Shown: one piece after another, positions 53,701-61,064 of the stretch
How the letters are laid out: every line of letters starts with the position of its first letter
Numbering within the stretch: position 1 is the first letter of the stretch
NCBI GenBank assembly: GCA_029204225.1
Contig: CM055094.1
Location: forward strand, 10,399,153-10,463,152
Length of the DNA: 64,000 nt
Direction of reading: 5' to 3'
DNA from: Diphasiastrum complanatum
Taxonomy: Eukaryota > Streptophyta > Lycopodiopsida > Lycopodiales > Lycopodiaceae
The notes under the pieces: generated by a model
What the model was told of the DNA's origin: nothing
Seen by the model: only the letters and a program-made list of their open reading frames with translations
The model's database searches: none
Position numbers and translations under genes: made by a program

Positions 53701-56700
53701 TACTTGACTGTTGCATGCCTTAAGGTGTCGTGCCCATGAAAAAGTTACACAAAAGAATACTATAGTAAATAAAAAGTGGTGTGGACGATGGAATCAAATA
53801 TAATGAATTGATTACCCCTAACCCATGAGCCACCTTATATTCGCATATCAACTTAATTCTATGTTTTATAACTTAGTACATTGTTGCTTGTCTACAGCCT
53901 GGGAAAAGCTTGTACACAACAGTGCGAGAGCTTGTGGAGAATGCACTTGATTCGGCAGAATCAATTGCAAAATTACCTGTTATTGAAGTTACCATGTGAG
54001 AGACCTACTTTGCTTGTGTTTTTTATGTTGTGTTCCCTCTCTTATTTTTAAATATGCCACTAGTTGCTTAGGAGTTACAAATGTGATTTCAATACTGGCT
54101 ATCTTCTAAAATTGTTTACTAGTCACCTAAGCCTCGCGTTAAATCTCAAAATGACTTAAATGTGAAGCTTGACCTAAGCAAAATCAAGATGAATGTTTAT
54201 GTCTATGATCATTGTCAAATCAAATTACTCTTTTGGTAGTTTGGCAACACTAGTCACTTTAAGTATGTCTTTGGAACATCACCTTGCAAACTCTTCAAGG
54301 ACTTATATACCACGTATCTTACTTTTGCATTTTGGTATTCTCAATGTTTTTGATTATTGCATTTCATCTTGTTAGTGACTCATCCTTGCCGAGTATGAGT
54401 AATATCTTGAGCTTGTGGAGATGTGATTTAAAGTCATATCACAAGTGGTTTAGATAGGAGTGTAATGGGTTGTTTTCACATGCTTAATTTCAAGTTCAAA
54501 ATTCTGCAGTTTTTGTTTTTTGTTGAGTAGTTTCCATTATTCATCCTTTGATAGATTTTACTGGTTTTGAGCATTTTTGGCTAATGTTTATTGTGAACTT
54601 TGTTATGTTTGGATTGCCTTTTTCTTGACTTTTAGTGAAGAAATTAGCAAGTCCAAGTTCAATTCTATGATCGGTCTCCTAGATCGAGAGCGCTTGGATG
54701 AAGAATTGTATGGTGATTATGAAACCGAGAAGGCTCGAGAGGTAAGCATTCAGGTTTGAAGTTCATGTATTGCATGCATATTACAGTGACTACACAAATG
54801 GTTGCATTGCGAAGCATGTACTTAGTGAGATACTACCAAACATTCTAATTGAGGCTTGAAGATGGATAAATCTAACATCATTGGTTGTTAAGATGTGGAT
54901 GGAGAAAACAATATGCTCCATTGGATTAACAAGGGTTTTTTTTTTCTTTTCTTTGGCAGATATTTTTCTCAATATGTATAAAATCTCGTCACATTCAAAT
55001 ATTAGAAGTTAACTATGGAATTATCGTTTGCCATAAGGGCTACAACATAATTTCCAAGTGAATGAAGAACAACGATTCTAGTGTACGACAGTAGGTTCCG
55101 TGAGCTTGGAGAATTTCAATTGATTGAGTCTTTAAACTTTGAGAGAAAATTACATTCCACTTAAGTTTCAAGCCGTACATTTGGCACTAGTGTTTTTGGC
55201 CCTTAATGTGAACCGATATGCAAGCGACATGCTATTGAGATACAAAGAAAAGATGAAAAGTTATTTGCTTAGATACACACCTTTATAGATTATAAAATTG
55301 ACAACTATTTCTGCCTCCGCTACACATGATTGTTTGCAATTCATACTTGAATAACACTTCTATGCTACTTATGCTGTCTTGTTGGAAAATCAACAAAAGT
55401 TCTCACTGAAGGTTAGTTCATAGCCCAACTGATTCAAATGCCTGACATGGTGCTCCTATTATTTCTTGTAGAGTAACAACCTTATGCCACATATCTTGGG
55501 TACCTTTTGTGCAAGTGCTCTCACATGTCTAGTTCAGGTGTCTTTTAATTGACCTCAAGACCACTCTAGTTGTAGCTAGGTGTAACTGACCCTGAGTGTT
55601 AGCCACAATTCAGAGCCTAACCTGACCAAACTTTCGTCAATCTGAGGCTAGACATTAAGATCATCCTCCCCCAAGACATCCATATTTTCAACAATAAAGT
55701 CAAGGAAGTTCCTTTCTACGCTTTCAATGCTCTCCCAAGAATCATCATTTGGTGACAGTCCTTTCCATCTACTTAAGTACTTATAGATGATGTGATTTCG
55801 CAACCACCTTTCCATATGATCTGACATTCTCAGGCCCCTCAATTTATCCTTAGGTGCAAGAGAATCACCTTCATGTAAACTAGCCTTCCCTTGCTTACAT
55901 GAAATAACTGACGTACTTTAACCTTTTCGGAGAGTTTCAGTTCGTAAACCACATCTTTGACTCTCTTAAGAATTCAGACGGTCCACAATGTGTCGCAGAC
56001 AACTTGTATTGCTTTCCAGTTCATGTTGCCTGCAAATCCGTTGGCATTCGTAGATATACCCAATCACCTTCCCAAAAATCATTCGCATAATCTCTCACTA
56101 GATCCTAAGCATTGTTGACGTTTTCTTGGTATATTCATAAGTAGATATGGTATTGAGCTGCAAATTGATACCTTCCAAAGTGTAGATATCCAATCAAAAA
56201 GCTATGAAACGACAACACAATGAATTGTTGTATGATAGACACTAGTGGAAACAAATCCTAAACAAAACAATGTAAAATAGTGGAAAAGATGAACTGACAA
56301 AGATTTTATGCTTTATAGGTGCAATTGCTTATTTTTCAGAAAAATGTCAATGGGACCTTAGTGAAAGATCTATAAATAAATGTTGATAACATGTATTTGA
56401 TGTGAAAACTTCTTTCATTTCTTTGATTGGTGCCTTTATCTTCTTATTATAGAAACGCCTGGCAAAGGAAGCTCGTGAGCAAGAAAAGCAAGCCAAGGCT
56501 GCTGCTGCAGGAAAGAAGGTGAAGGATTCAAATGCAGTGAAACTTGGAAAGGGTCGTGGTGAAGCTTTGTTTTACAAAGTTACTTGTAAGGTATGAGTTA
56601 TGGACATGTAGTTAGGGTCTTTATTTATATTCTATGGTACTTGGGCCTCATCAAGTTATTAAGAGCCCAAACTTATTTAATTACACAAGATCCAATTTAA

Positions 56701-57675
56701 GTCATTAGTTTTTTGCTTGGTGGAAATACACGTTGATTGAGAATATATGATCTTGTCTAAATGTGTTTTATCTTGAGATCATAGCAGTTTCCAGGGCAAG
56801 GAGTCAACAAGTTGGTGTGATCTTTGTCTTTGGAAATGAGTGTCGGCCCTAAATTAAGTTAACTATAATTCGCAGGACTGTTGGAATGGTCATATTGCAG
56901 TTTGATGTGATTCAAGTATGTAGGACGGGTATGTCAAACCCCTAATAATTCAAATTTCTCCATTCTAATTATGTAATCTTTAGGTAGAGATTTCTCTTGG
57001 AAACTCCTACAACTAGATTGCATGACAAACAAGTCACAAGTGATAGATTTTGATCAAGAGACCTACAATAGCACCAAAACTTGAATTTCTAGCTAGTCAT
57101 TGTTATGCCATGGAGTAGAAAGCAAAATGTATAGTGAAGCTCCAAAGAATATATTTAGAGTACGAACACGTACATTCCACTATTACTGTTATTAGTCTCC
57201 ATAAAAGCAACCCATTGTTTATTAATTCAAATAAAAAAAATGGTGGTGAAAGAAGCAGCTTCTAAGATATTGATAGATATGATAGTTGGGAAGTTGAAAT
57301 ATGAGTTGCAATACGTTTGACTTTCTATTCAGAAAATATGTTCTTTGGAGCTTAATGTCTATATCATCTTGTATGTAGGATAACGGCAGAGGAATGCCTA
57401 ATGATGATATCCCAAACATGCTTGGTCGAGGTAAGAGCTGAATTTCAAAAATTTATCTGAGGACGTTGATTAGTAAAGTTCAAGAAAGTCTGGTCATTCT
57501 AAGGATCTGCTAACATGTCAAAGCATTTTTCACTTGTTCTTAAAATGTTTTTGTAAATGAATAAATCTCTTGGAAGGATATATTTTTTATGACATTTGCC
57601 TTACTTTCAGTGCTTTCTGGAACTAAGTACGGATTAAAGCAAACACGAGGAAAATTTGGTTTGGGTGCGAAGATG
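29467..57675 (+). CDS. TOP6B: DNA topoisomerase VI subunit B, N-terminal exons 1-7 (partial)
   Basis: Seven exons join in one frame: 29467-29545, 29694-29746, 53898-53995, 54636-54741, 56453-56590, 57379-57430 and 57611-57675 (591 nt, 197 codons). All have AG/GT borders. The product is the GHKL ATPase subunit of the plant meiosis-unrelated topoisomerase VI, which pairs with subunit A (SPO11-3 type) in the nucleus. In plants it is needed for endoreduplication and cell expansion. Visible motifs: the SPAEFF box, P-G-K-S-L-Y-T-T-V-R-E-L-V-E-N-A-L-D-S-A (ATP site, Asn of the N-box), D-N-G-R-G-M, and G-K-F-G-L-G-A-K-M (glycine loop). A basic K/S-rich N-terminus may direct nuclear import. Plant proteins are about 670 residues, so some 70% (transducer domain and C-terminus) is missing. 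No further exon was found to 64000, so intron 7 exceeds 6.3 kb. Intron 2 is 24,151 bp. No frame damage is seen in the exons. Confidence 0.92.
30641..31236. mobile_element. Non-autonomous DNA transposon (MITE), outer element
   Basis: It starts CATAGTTGCTGCGAATCG and ends GGAACTGCAACTATG, so the first nine bases CATAGTTGC and last nine GCAACTATG are inverted repeats. Both ends also carry clusters of GATTCG/CGAATC motifs (30650-30705 and 31180-31215). The interior is split by a second MITE at 30807-31081. Flanks share only ATCATA, so an 8-bp target duplication is not intact. Confidence 0.55.
30807..31081. mobile_element. hAT-type MITE, inner element, with 8-bp target duplication
   Basis: The 275-bp element starts CATAGAATTAATG and ends GGCTTCTATG (inverted CATAGAA). 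It is flanked on both sides by ACCTGCAT (30799-30806 and 31082-31089). An 8-bp target duplication is typical of hAT elements. Its arms hold repeated self-complementary blocks, including GTACGGTTCTCAGAACCGTAC and copies of AACCGTGG/CCACGGTT. It was inserted inside the older outer MITE. Confidence 0.75.
31290..31600 (+). pseudogene. Copia gag zinc-knuckle remnant
   Basis: A broken frame reads Y-C-K-K-S-S-Y-I-I-K-D-C, then L-G-K-K-M-R-R-N-V. This resembles the C-x2-C-x4-H-x4-C knuckle of Copia gag with the His changed to Tyr, and with stops on both sides. There is no flanking protease. Confidence 0.3.
31601..32341. other. No gene recognised
   Basis: Intron sequence between the gag remnant and the LTR element. 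I see only short frames without recognised homology. Confidence 0.4.
32342..33491 (+). repeat. 5' LTR of the gag-only element (1150 bp)
   Basis: Starts TGATGTTGGCTGATTC and ends GATCTGTCAACA. It is collinear with 40831-41914 over its whole length. Relative to the 3' copy it has about 80 extra bases near 33265-33345 and lacks about 15 bases near 32460. Confidence 0.9.
33492..33515 (+). other. Probable primer-binding site of the gag-only element
   Basis: TTTGACACCGTTGCCC directly follows the 5' LTR. It is close to the TGGCGCCGTTGCC site used by many plant Gypsy elements, with two or so changes. Confidence 0.45.
33700..34940 (+). repeat. Minisatellites with ATCTCAACCGA core
   Basis: Between about 33760 and 34060 the core AATCTCAACCG recurs roughly every 27 bp. 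Between about 34685 and 34940 a longer unit of about 84 bp (three cores with GCCCATCTCTTAG, CACCCATTCTGTCA and GATGCGCTACAGTTAG spacers) repeats about three times. DNA between the two blocks has a CATC/CCGCAAC-rich texture. The long open frames on both strands are consequences of repeat composition, not genes. Confidence 0.8.
34941..37138 (+). repeat. C-rich leader of the gag-only element
   Basis: Strongly C-rich, G-poor sequence with many CCGCA, CAACCG and CACC words. Short tandem units occur, such as AATCACCATCACTTGCCCGC (about 35456-35570, three copies of about 37 bp) and TATCGCCCGCTGCAACCG (36005-36080). No coding function is visible. It forms the untranslated leader ahead of gag. Confidence 0.65.
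37139..38473 (+). pseudogene. Retrotransposon gag protein with two in-frame stops
   Basis: From ATG at 37139 (M-D-Q-Q-N-E-P-Q-V-P) one frame runs 445 codons, broken only by TAG at 37574 and TAG at 37730. The retrotransposon gag domain is clear: P-S-K-F-D-G-T-L-D-L, A-R-D-W-F-F-N-L, F-I-K-R-F-K-P-F, V-R-D-Y-I-E-P-F-K-R-L and F-L-V-G-L-P-R-W-I-R-R-E-L. A coiled-coil-like Q/L/E segment follows. The C-terminal third carries three Cys clusters: C-P-H-C-x-A-T-H-P-V-D-A-C, the classical knuckle C-F-I-C-G-E-T-G-H-F-M-V-D-C, and C-P-D-C-I-R-K-H-S-F-K-D-C. It would package RNA in the virus-like particle. Only two stops in 1.3 kb suggest modest age. No pol follows. Confidence 0.85.
38474..40830 (+). other. 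Interior 3' of gag: no polymerase, low-complexity relics
   Basis: Two C-run/A-run units (38819-38856) are followed by non-coding DNA. A G-run occurs at about 39463-39472. At about 39926-40150 a frame rich in E, K and Q (K-Q-L-E-E-L-K-R-K-I-Q-E-A-E-E-E-R) resembles a coiled coil but has no recognisable domain. No reverse transcriptase, integrase or protease motif appears in any frame. Confidence 0.5.
40831..41914 (+). repeat. 3' LTR of the gag-only element (1084 bp)
   Basis: Same ends as the 5' LTR (TGATGTTGGC...CTGTCAACA) and preceded by the purine-rich AGGGGTAGGA. Apart from one deletion of about 80 bases (at about 41765) and a short insertion (at about 40950), it differs from the 5' LTR at few positions. 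Confidence 0.9.
42200..43931 (+). mobile_element. hAT-family transposon relic, left part
   Basis: It begins with a GC-rich self-complementary block (GGAACGCCGTTCC at 42212-42224 and related motifs to 42283). It carries a broken hAT transposase to about 43880 and is interrupted by Copia LTR material at 43932. Probable C-terminal transposase sequence reappears near 46740. No target duplication could be confirmed. Confidence 0.6.
42841..43880 (+). pseudogene. hAT transposase (zinc-finger DUF659-type), frameshifted
   Basis: V-Q-V-V-T-D-N-A-S (about 43108-43134) carries the conserved catalytic Asp of the hAT RNase-H-like core. A shift leads to L-L-E-R-D-Y-P-A-I-V-W-I-T-C-A-A-H-C-I-D-L-L, the hallmark C-A-A-H-C-I-D-L block, and G-L-P-W-V. 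Another frame continues R-P-A-L-P-Q-I-A-S-D-F-E-F-I-E-W, Y-G-D-N-F-W, L-R-L-V-D-R-E-G-S-T-L-G-L-V-Y-E-F-M and P-F-F-D-E-R-R. After a possible intron, K-W-L-N-M-W-N-F-F-H-K-P-I-H-A matches the R-W-x-x-M...H-A segment of hAT transposases. Several stops and shifts make it inactive. Confidence 0.7.
43932..44113. repeat. 182-bp near-palindrome made of opposed Copia LTR ends
   Basis: Left arm 43932-43996 starts TGTTAGAATTAATGGTTA. Right arm 44049-44113 ends TAACCATTAATTCTAACA. The two 65-bp arms are inverted copies with a few differences. The 52-bp loop contains a second inverted pair (GTACTATCTATT and AATAGATAGTAC). The right arm, read on the minus strand, begins the 3' LTR of the Copia element because it follows the polypurine tract AAGGGGGAGTG. 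Confidence 0.85.
44114..46081 (-). pseudogene. Copia reverse transcriptase-RNase H, 5'-truncated
   Basis: The minus-strand frame from 46080 starts in the integrase-reverse transcriptase linker (M-V-I-M-S-R-D-V-V-F-E-E). It passes one stop near 45802 and then runs 414 codons (45777-44533). It shows G-C-K-W-I-Y-R-T-K, F-A-P-V-A-K-M-N-T-L-R, A-F-L-N-G-Y-L-E-E-E-V-Y-L-E-Q-P, the L-Y-G-L-K-Q-A-P-R-A-W block, the catalytic L-Y-V-D-D-L-I-I-T-G, T-R-P-D-I-S-Y-A-V and D-A-D-W-A-G-N. RNase H continues with A-L-S-S-T-E-A-E-Y after a stop. The end reads on to K-G-E-C at the polypurine tract. Gag, protease and integrase are absent. The reverse transcriptase domain itself looks nearly intact. Confidence 0.85.
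46082..46642 (-). mobile_element. Miniature LTR retrotransposon (TRIM-like) with a 46-bp interior
   Basis: Two direct copies, 46082-46344 and 46391-46642, begin TTACAAAACTTGGCCCATTGG and end CTTATCCGTCAACA on the plus strand (minus strand TGTTGACGGATAAG...TTTTGTAA). Between them lie only 46 bp. On the minus strand these read PBS TGGTATCAGAGC (46388-46377), a short spacer, then polypurine CTTGAGGGGGAG (46356-46345) abutting TGTTG of the next LTR. Thus all cis signals of a retrotransposon are present with no coding sequence. Outside the pair, a degraded PBS-like GATACCATA (left) and PPT-like TGTCCCTCAAGC (right) suggest more units once existed in tandem. Confidence 0.75.
46643..47380 (+). other. 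Possible right part of the hAT relic, then unassigned sequence
   Basis: Near 46740-46900 the fragments S-P-L-L-H-M-I-E-R-Q-M-L-D-F and Y-D-E-F-L-P-E-P-L-A-W-W-G resemble the hAT C-terminal region before the W-W block, on the same strand as the transposase relic at 42841. This fits one hAT copy split by later insertions. The rest to 47200 has no recognised feature. Confidence 0.35.
47215..47500 (+). pseudogene. Copia gag fragment with zinc knuckle
   Basis: Broken frames give K-L-D-G-P-N-Y-K-V-L-K-F-E-L-Q-N-I-L, typical of Copia gag, and then C-R-S-C-H-K-P-G-H-W-E-R-E-C-K-K, a full C-x2-C-x4-H-x4-C knuckle (about 47392-47440). No protease follows on this strand. Confidence 0.6.
47700..48075 (-). 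repeat. 3' LTR (part) of a minus-strand Copia element
   Basis: The minus strand reads AAGGAGGG then TGTTGGAATGTAAATGG at 48075, a polypurine tract and LTR start. The far LTR end was not located. A possible TATA box (ACATATATATAG) lies at 47764-47775. Confidence 0.5.
48082..51340 (-). pseudogene. Copia element body: protease, integrase and linker; reverse transcriptase lost
   Basis: From about 51334 down: protease V-I-D-S-G-A-T-R-H-M-T; a shift near 51050; GAG-pre-integrase W-H-T-R-F-G-H-L-N-F with H...H...C-x2-C; integrase H-S-D-V-C-G-P, R-T-D-R-G-G-E and P-Y-T-P-Q-Q, with a shift before N-G-V-A-E-R-K-N-R-T. It then reads on through V-S-R-D-V-H-F-D-E to E-Y-N-S-L-M-K-N-H-T-W-S (about 49430). 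Reverse transcriptase and RNase H are missing. Instead, at 48849-48082 comes a diverged second copy of the linker (H-F-G-Q-Q-S-V appears in both, as do L-Q-T-L-H-D-S-K and L-E-T-L-Q-D-S-K), then the polypurine tract and LTR. It is non-functional. Confidence 0.8.
51341..51543. other. Spacer with no recognised feature
   Basis: Short unassigned intron sequence between the Copia body and the tandem duplication. Confidence 0.4.
51544..53855. repeat. 1.14-kb tandem duplication plus a partial third copy
   Basis: TGAGCCACCTTATATTC starts units at 51544, 52686 and 53826. Units 1 and 2 (1142 and 1140 bp) are nearly identical along their length, with a few substitutions and small indels, for example about 20 bases (CCTAACATTATGTATGTTG) missing from unit 2. 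The third unit stops after about 30 bases. No coding function is visible. The array ends about 40 bp before TOP6B exon 3. Confidence 0.9.
53898..54741 (+). CDS. TOP6B: TOP6B exons 3 and 4
   Basis: Exon 3 (53898-53995, after TCTACAG) encodes P-G-K-S-L-Y-T-T-V-R-E-L-V-E-N-A-L-D-S-A and ends in phase 2 before GTGAGA. Exon 4 (54636-54741, after CTTTTAG) completes the Ile codon. It encodes E-E-I-S-K-S-K-F-N-S-M-I-G-L-L-D-R-E-R, then Y-E-T-E-K-A-R-E before GTAAGC. The Asn in E-N-A-L-D-S coordinates Mg-ATP in GHKL ATPases. The intervening intron (640 bp) holds nothing recognised. Confidence 0.92.
54742..55644. other. TOP6B intron 4, left part; nothing recognised
   Basis: AT-rich intron sequence with no motif, repeat or recognisable frame before the Gypsy fragment. 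Confidence 0.4.
55645..56135 (-). pseudogene. Gypsy chromovirus integrase C-terminus with chromodomain
   Basis: The minus strand reads D-L-V-R-D-Y-A-N-D-F-W-E-G-D-W-V-Y-L-R-M, as in Gypsy integrase ends, then a decayed GPF-type motif (C-G-P-S-E-F-L). An open frame follows with a chromodomain-like core: Y-K-Y-L-S-R-W-K-G-L-S-P, D-D-S-W-E-S, R-N-F-L-D-F. Chromodomains direct such elements to marked chromatin. Upstream stops show it is dead. Only this C-terminal piece is present in intron 4. Confidence 0.65.
56453..57675 (+). CDS. TOP6B: TOP6B exons 5, 6 and 7
   Basis: Exon 5 (56453-56590) encodes K-R-L-A-K-E-A-R-E, an Ala/Lys-rich stretch, and ends F-Y-K-V-T-C-K in phase 0. Exon 6 (57379-57430) encodes D-N-G-R-G-M-P-N-D-D-I-P-N-M-L-G-R, with the ATP-binding Asp-Gly motif, and ends in phase 1. 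Exon 7 (57611-57675) encodes V-L-S-G-T-K-Y-G-L-K-Q-T-R and G-K-F-G-L-G-A-K-M, the flexible ATP lid, ending before GTGAGC. Intron 5 (788 bp) and intron 6 (180 bp) hold nothing recognised. The next expected exon is not in the window. Confidence 0.92.
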
Positions 57676-57783
57676 GTGAGCTTACCTACTCTTTTATGTT
57701 ACGTGCGAGTAGTGACACTTATGTGATGTGCCTTGTTCTGTCAAGAATTAATGTAATATTTATATGTTTTATTCACAAAGATG

Positions 57784-58032
57784 TCATTGATGGTTTGATT
57801 GGTGCATTTGTAGCTGATTTTGACAACACGATCGTTGGTCAGGAAGTGTTCTTGTGTCTTTTTTTTGAATTTCTGACCAAGTTGTAGCAACCATGCCTTG
57901 TGTCCTCATTTCTGCCCACCATAATGATGCCGCCTTCTCTAGGTTGAGAGTAGTCGTTTGTAAATTGGCCTTATTAGGGTCGTGTTCATGCTCATAACGG
58001 ATATCCAAACCCCTATTGTTGGCTAGCAACAA
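57784..58032 (-). pseudogene. Retrotransposon gag fragment (Gypsy type)
   Basis: The minus strand reads L-N-L-E-K-A-A-S-L-W-W-A-E-M-R-T-Q and T-T-W-S-E-I-Q, the A-x-x-W-W...T-W-x-E core of retrotransposon gag domains. No knuckle or pol follows. Confidence 0.5.
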
Positions 58033-59291
58033 TTAATATTTTTGTCGCTTATAGTTATTGAATTTGAGGAGTGCATATCGGTCTTTTGTTTCTTTGGAGG
58101 GGGGGTTGGACCCTTGAGAAGAAGATGAGGTGTGTGCCCTTTAATGATGACAATGACATCTTAAGTAGGTCTTCAAGAAATAGTATCATCAAGCTCTATA
58201 ATGTTCTATGTCTATTACTAGTAGAGGATTCTCAGGTTTGGGCTTATGCTTTTGACGAGACTTCTTGGAAGGTTCTTGAGACGACGACGACGATGACGAG
58301 AAGACCTAAACTCTAATACTTGTACTCCTTGTTCCATTAGAAGTGTGATTCCATGTGAAAAACTTTCGAATCCACCTTTCAAACAGAGATAGTCAGCTGT
58401 ATTCTGCATATTTTTGCCTAAGATTTTTCCAAATTCAATTCGTGCATGCTCAAACATGCAGTCCTGTTGCTCTTAAGCTGTGTAGGTCTGGAAATGAATG
58501 CAGAGTACAACAATTGAGGAATTTACTCTTATGTAGACATGAATTGTTTGCTAATGTCAAATAGCTAGGTTTGATATGCAAGGATTTGCCTAAGAACTAA
58601 ATTACAACTTAGGGCTGTAATCCCACTAAAATCATTCTCATGAGAAATTTGACACCTAAGCAGTCTCTACTATAATTAAGGATTCCAATTTCTCCCATTT
58701 TAAGATAACTACACATGCATGCAACTGAGATAACAACATTTTGTTGGAGTGGGTGGAGCAAAAATAGACATAGGAATAGAGTTTTGCAAAGGGGTGGTGA
58801 CATGCTGTGATGCAGCCTGATTAGTGGGCTGCGGAGCAGTTTGTCCACAAGCTGTGTAGCAGCCTGATCAACTGGAGTAAAAGCCAGCAGAAGCTGCTCA
58901 GTGGCTAATGAGGGGGAGCCTAAGCTCCCAATGGTTGCAATCTCCCAAGTAACAACTGATGATGGCCCCTCTTGCAAGTTGTGATGCCAACAATTAGTGA
59001 AGGCCCCTTAAGTAGGGATGGCTCTTTGGCAATCAACGATGGTACATGCAGTGATCATTGGGCAGAGAGCCAGATGCTCATCAAACAAGAAGCTGATCAA
59101 ATAGTGATTGAGGTAGGTGCAGCAATAGGCTATGTCAGCAGGCAACGATGGCATCTCCTCCAGCAATGCCAGCAGGCAGTGACGGCAACCTCCTGTCCAT
59201 AGACCAGAGATGAAGATGGCGTGAGGTGGCGCTGGAGAGAGAGAATGTCAGCAGTGATGGAGAAAAAGAGTTTTCTAAAATTTCATTGGTC
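58033..59291. other. TOP6B intron 7; nothing recognised
   Basis: Only short frames in both directions. The repetitive text around 58970-59220 may be transposon-derived, but no domain is visible. Confidence 0.35.

Positions 59292-59357
<66 letters not shown>
59292..59357. repeat. (GA)n microsatellite
   Basis: About 65 bases of perfect GA repeat. Confidence 0.9.
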
Positions 59358-59360
<3 letters not shown>

Positions 59361-59804
59361 TGTACTTGGCCATTGGCCCACTCCTTGATATATATTAGAC
59401 ATTGACCGTATATGACATATTGATCATTCTCATGAGGCATGTGTGGAATGTGGATCATATACACTATAGTCTCTATTTGCTTTCAAGTTTCAAGTTTGGT
59501 ATGCTAAAGCCTAAATGCTTTGTGAAGTTTGTGTATGCTTTGTATCACTTGTTTAGTATGTGTCATTGCTAAAGTTTGTTAAAGTTTAGAATTTTTTTGG
59601 ATGCTAGCCTCTATGTTGGTTTTTGGATGGATCATGGTAGTTGTTAAGTTTCTTTGGAGTTCCAGAATCCCTATAGTGACTACTCTGATATAATATGGAT
59701 TGAAAGCTCACATATTTGCAATGTGTTTTTCTATAGCCCCAAACTGATGTTTTTTTCCCACCCTAACACATACATTTAGAAAAATGACACACACACGCGC
59801 GCAC

Positions 59805-59807
<3 letters not shown>
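59358..59807. other. No gene recognised
   Basis: AT-rich spacer between two GA tracts. A short (AC)n/(GC) transition (about 59787-59808) precedes the second tract. Confidence 0.4.
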
Positions 59808-59808
<1 letters not shown>

Positions 59809-59893
<85 letters not shown>

Positions 59894-59905
59894 GAGAGAG
59901 AGAGA
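59809..59905. repeat. (GA)n microsatellite, about 95 bp
   Basis: A GA run with one C interruption near its end, preceded by a short ACACAC-GCGCGC tract. Confidence 0.9.
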
Positions 59906-59913
59906 AAGCTTTA

Positions 59914-60730
59914 TTAATGTCTTTTCCATGCCAAAAGGCATATAAGACCAGATGACGTACATGTCAAGTATGTGAAAACCATGGGAGCGTATATAAACGT
60001 CTCCAAGAAAAAACTATGCATAAAAGAGAAATGAGTAATATAACCGTAAACTACAAACTGCCAAGTGTCCATAAGGGGGAGCAAAATAGCTGCCAAGAGT
60101 AGAGTAATATCATGTAGTGTTGCTGCCGAAAAAAGATATGATACGAGCTGTAACAGGAGGTAATATGGACCGTCGCTGACGTCGTCTAGGAGGGTGAAAA
60201 TTGTGTGCTCTCGTAACAGGGCGGGAAGTGCGAACTGCTGCATGACTATGAGTGATACACTGTCTCTGACATTGGTGAGGTGGTATGTCGTCGTCATCGT
60301 CATTAGACCGTGTCCGTCTCCTGGTGAAGAAAGACGTAATTTGAGCCTGAGAGCTAGGATGTGGCTGGTGAGTTGACTGGTACATATCCTGGTGCAGCAA
60401 GACCATCTCTCGTAGCATAAGTGCGACACAACAAGAGTCCTCATATCCAATCAATGCTCTGAGTGTAGTAGGCATGTCACGGAATAGACAATGATATCTC
60501 CCTCTAATCTCATAATATACGGGGCGGTGTACCTTGGAATTTGCCTGTCTCAATAGCCAACTGATGTGAGGAAGTGAGTTCGGTAGTACTCAGGCTTAAC
60601 CCCCAGCTAGTGTCGCCAAGTACGGTCGAGATATGCTCTATATAAAAAACGTCTAATGTACTGGTGTGTACCCAAAGGGAGATCAGTGATAGTGATACCA
60701 AATGCTTCCATGAGAAAGTGTGATGCCTGA
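59914..60730 (-). pseudogene. Unidentified, probably transposon-derived coding remnant
   Basis: The minus strand reads H-F-L-M-E-A-F-G-I-T-I-T-D-L-P-L-G-T-H-Q, then R-F-L-Y-R-A-Y-L-D-R-T-W-R-H, a stop, L-G-V-K-P-E-Y-Y-R-T-H. After a shift comes a 147-codon frame: Y-Y-E-I-R-G-R-Y-H-C-L-F-R-D-M-P, and later an R-rich segment with an Asp run. Amino-acid-like texture spans two frames, so this was once a gene. The family is not recognised. Confidence 0.35.
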
Positions 60731-61064
60731 GAGAACCATGACCCCGCTGTTGGCTCACCCCCTCACTGCTCGCTGAACTACCCCCCCCCCCCCCCTTCGC
60801 TTCCTGTAGACCTACCCTCCCTCTCGCTGCTCTCAAATCTGCCCTCCCCCCTGCTGCCTGCAGATCTACCCTCCCCCTCGCTGCCTTTTGACCTGTCTTC
60901 CCTCTCGCTGCCTACAGATCTTGATGTGGCACCCCCTTCTTCTTCCCCACTCCCACTCTCTTCCTCCTCGTCTTCCCCCTCTTCTGCTGCTCCTTCCTAA
61001 CTTTCATCTTCTTCTTCTTCTTCTGCTTCTGCCTCTTCGTTGTCTTCATTGATCTCCAATCCTA

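Larger units (their letters stand above)
29747..53897 (+). other. TOP6B intron 2, about 24.2 kb, filled with mobile elements
   Basis: Exon 2 ends F-D-N and exon 3 begins P-G-K-S-L-Y, which are adjacent residues in other plant TOP6B proteins, so everything between is intron. It begins GTAACT and ends TCTACAG. It contains nested MITEs, a 9.6-kb gag-only LTR element, a hAT relic, two truncated Copia bodies, a miniature LTR element and a 1.14-kb tandem duplication, listed separately. Confidence 0.85.

Noticed and set aside
51544-53825. Two LTRs of a retrotransposon in direct contact
   Set aside because: No TG...CA ends, PBS, polypurine tract or target duplication at the unit borders; a plain tandem duplication fits better.
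57696-58316. TOP6B exon 8
   Set aside because: The frames after 57675 do not encode the conserved sequence expected after the glycine loop, and no acceptor with matching phase and homology was found up to 64000.
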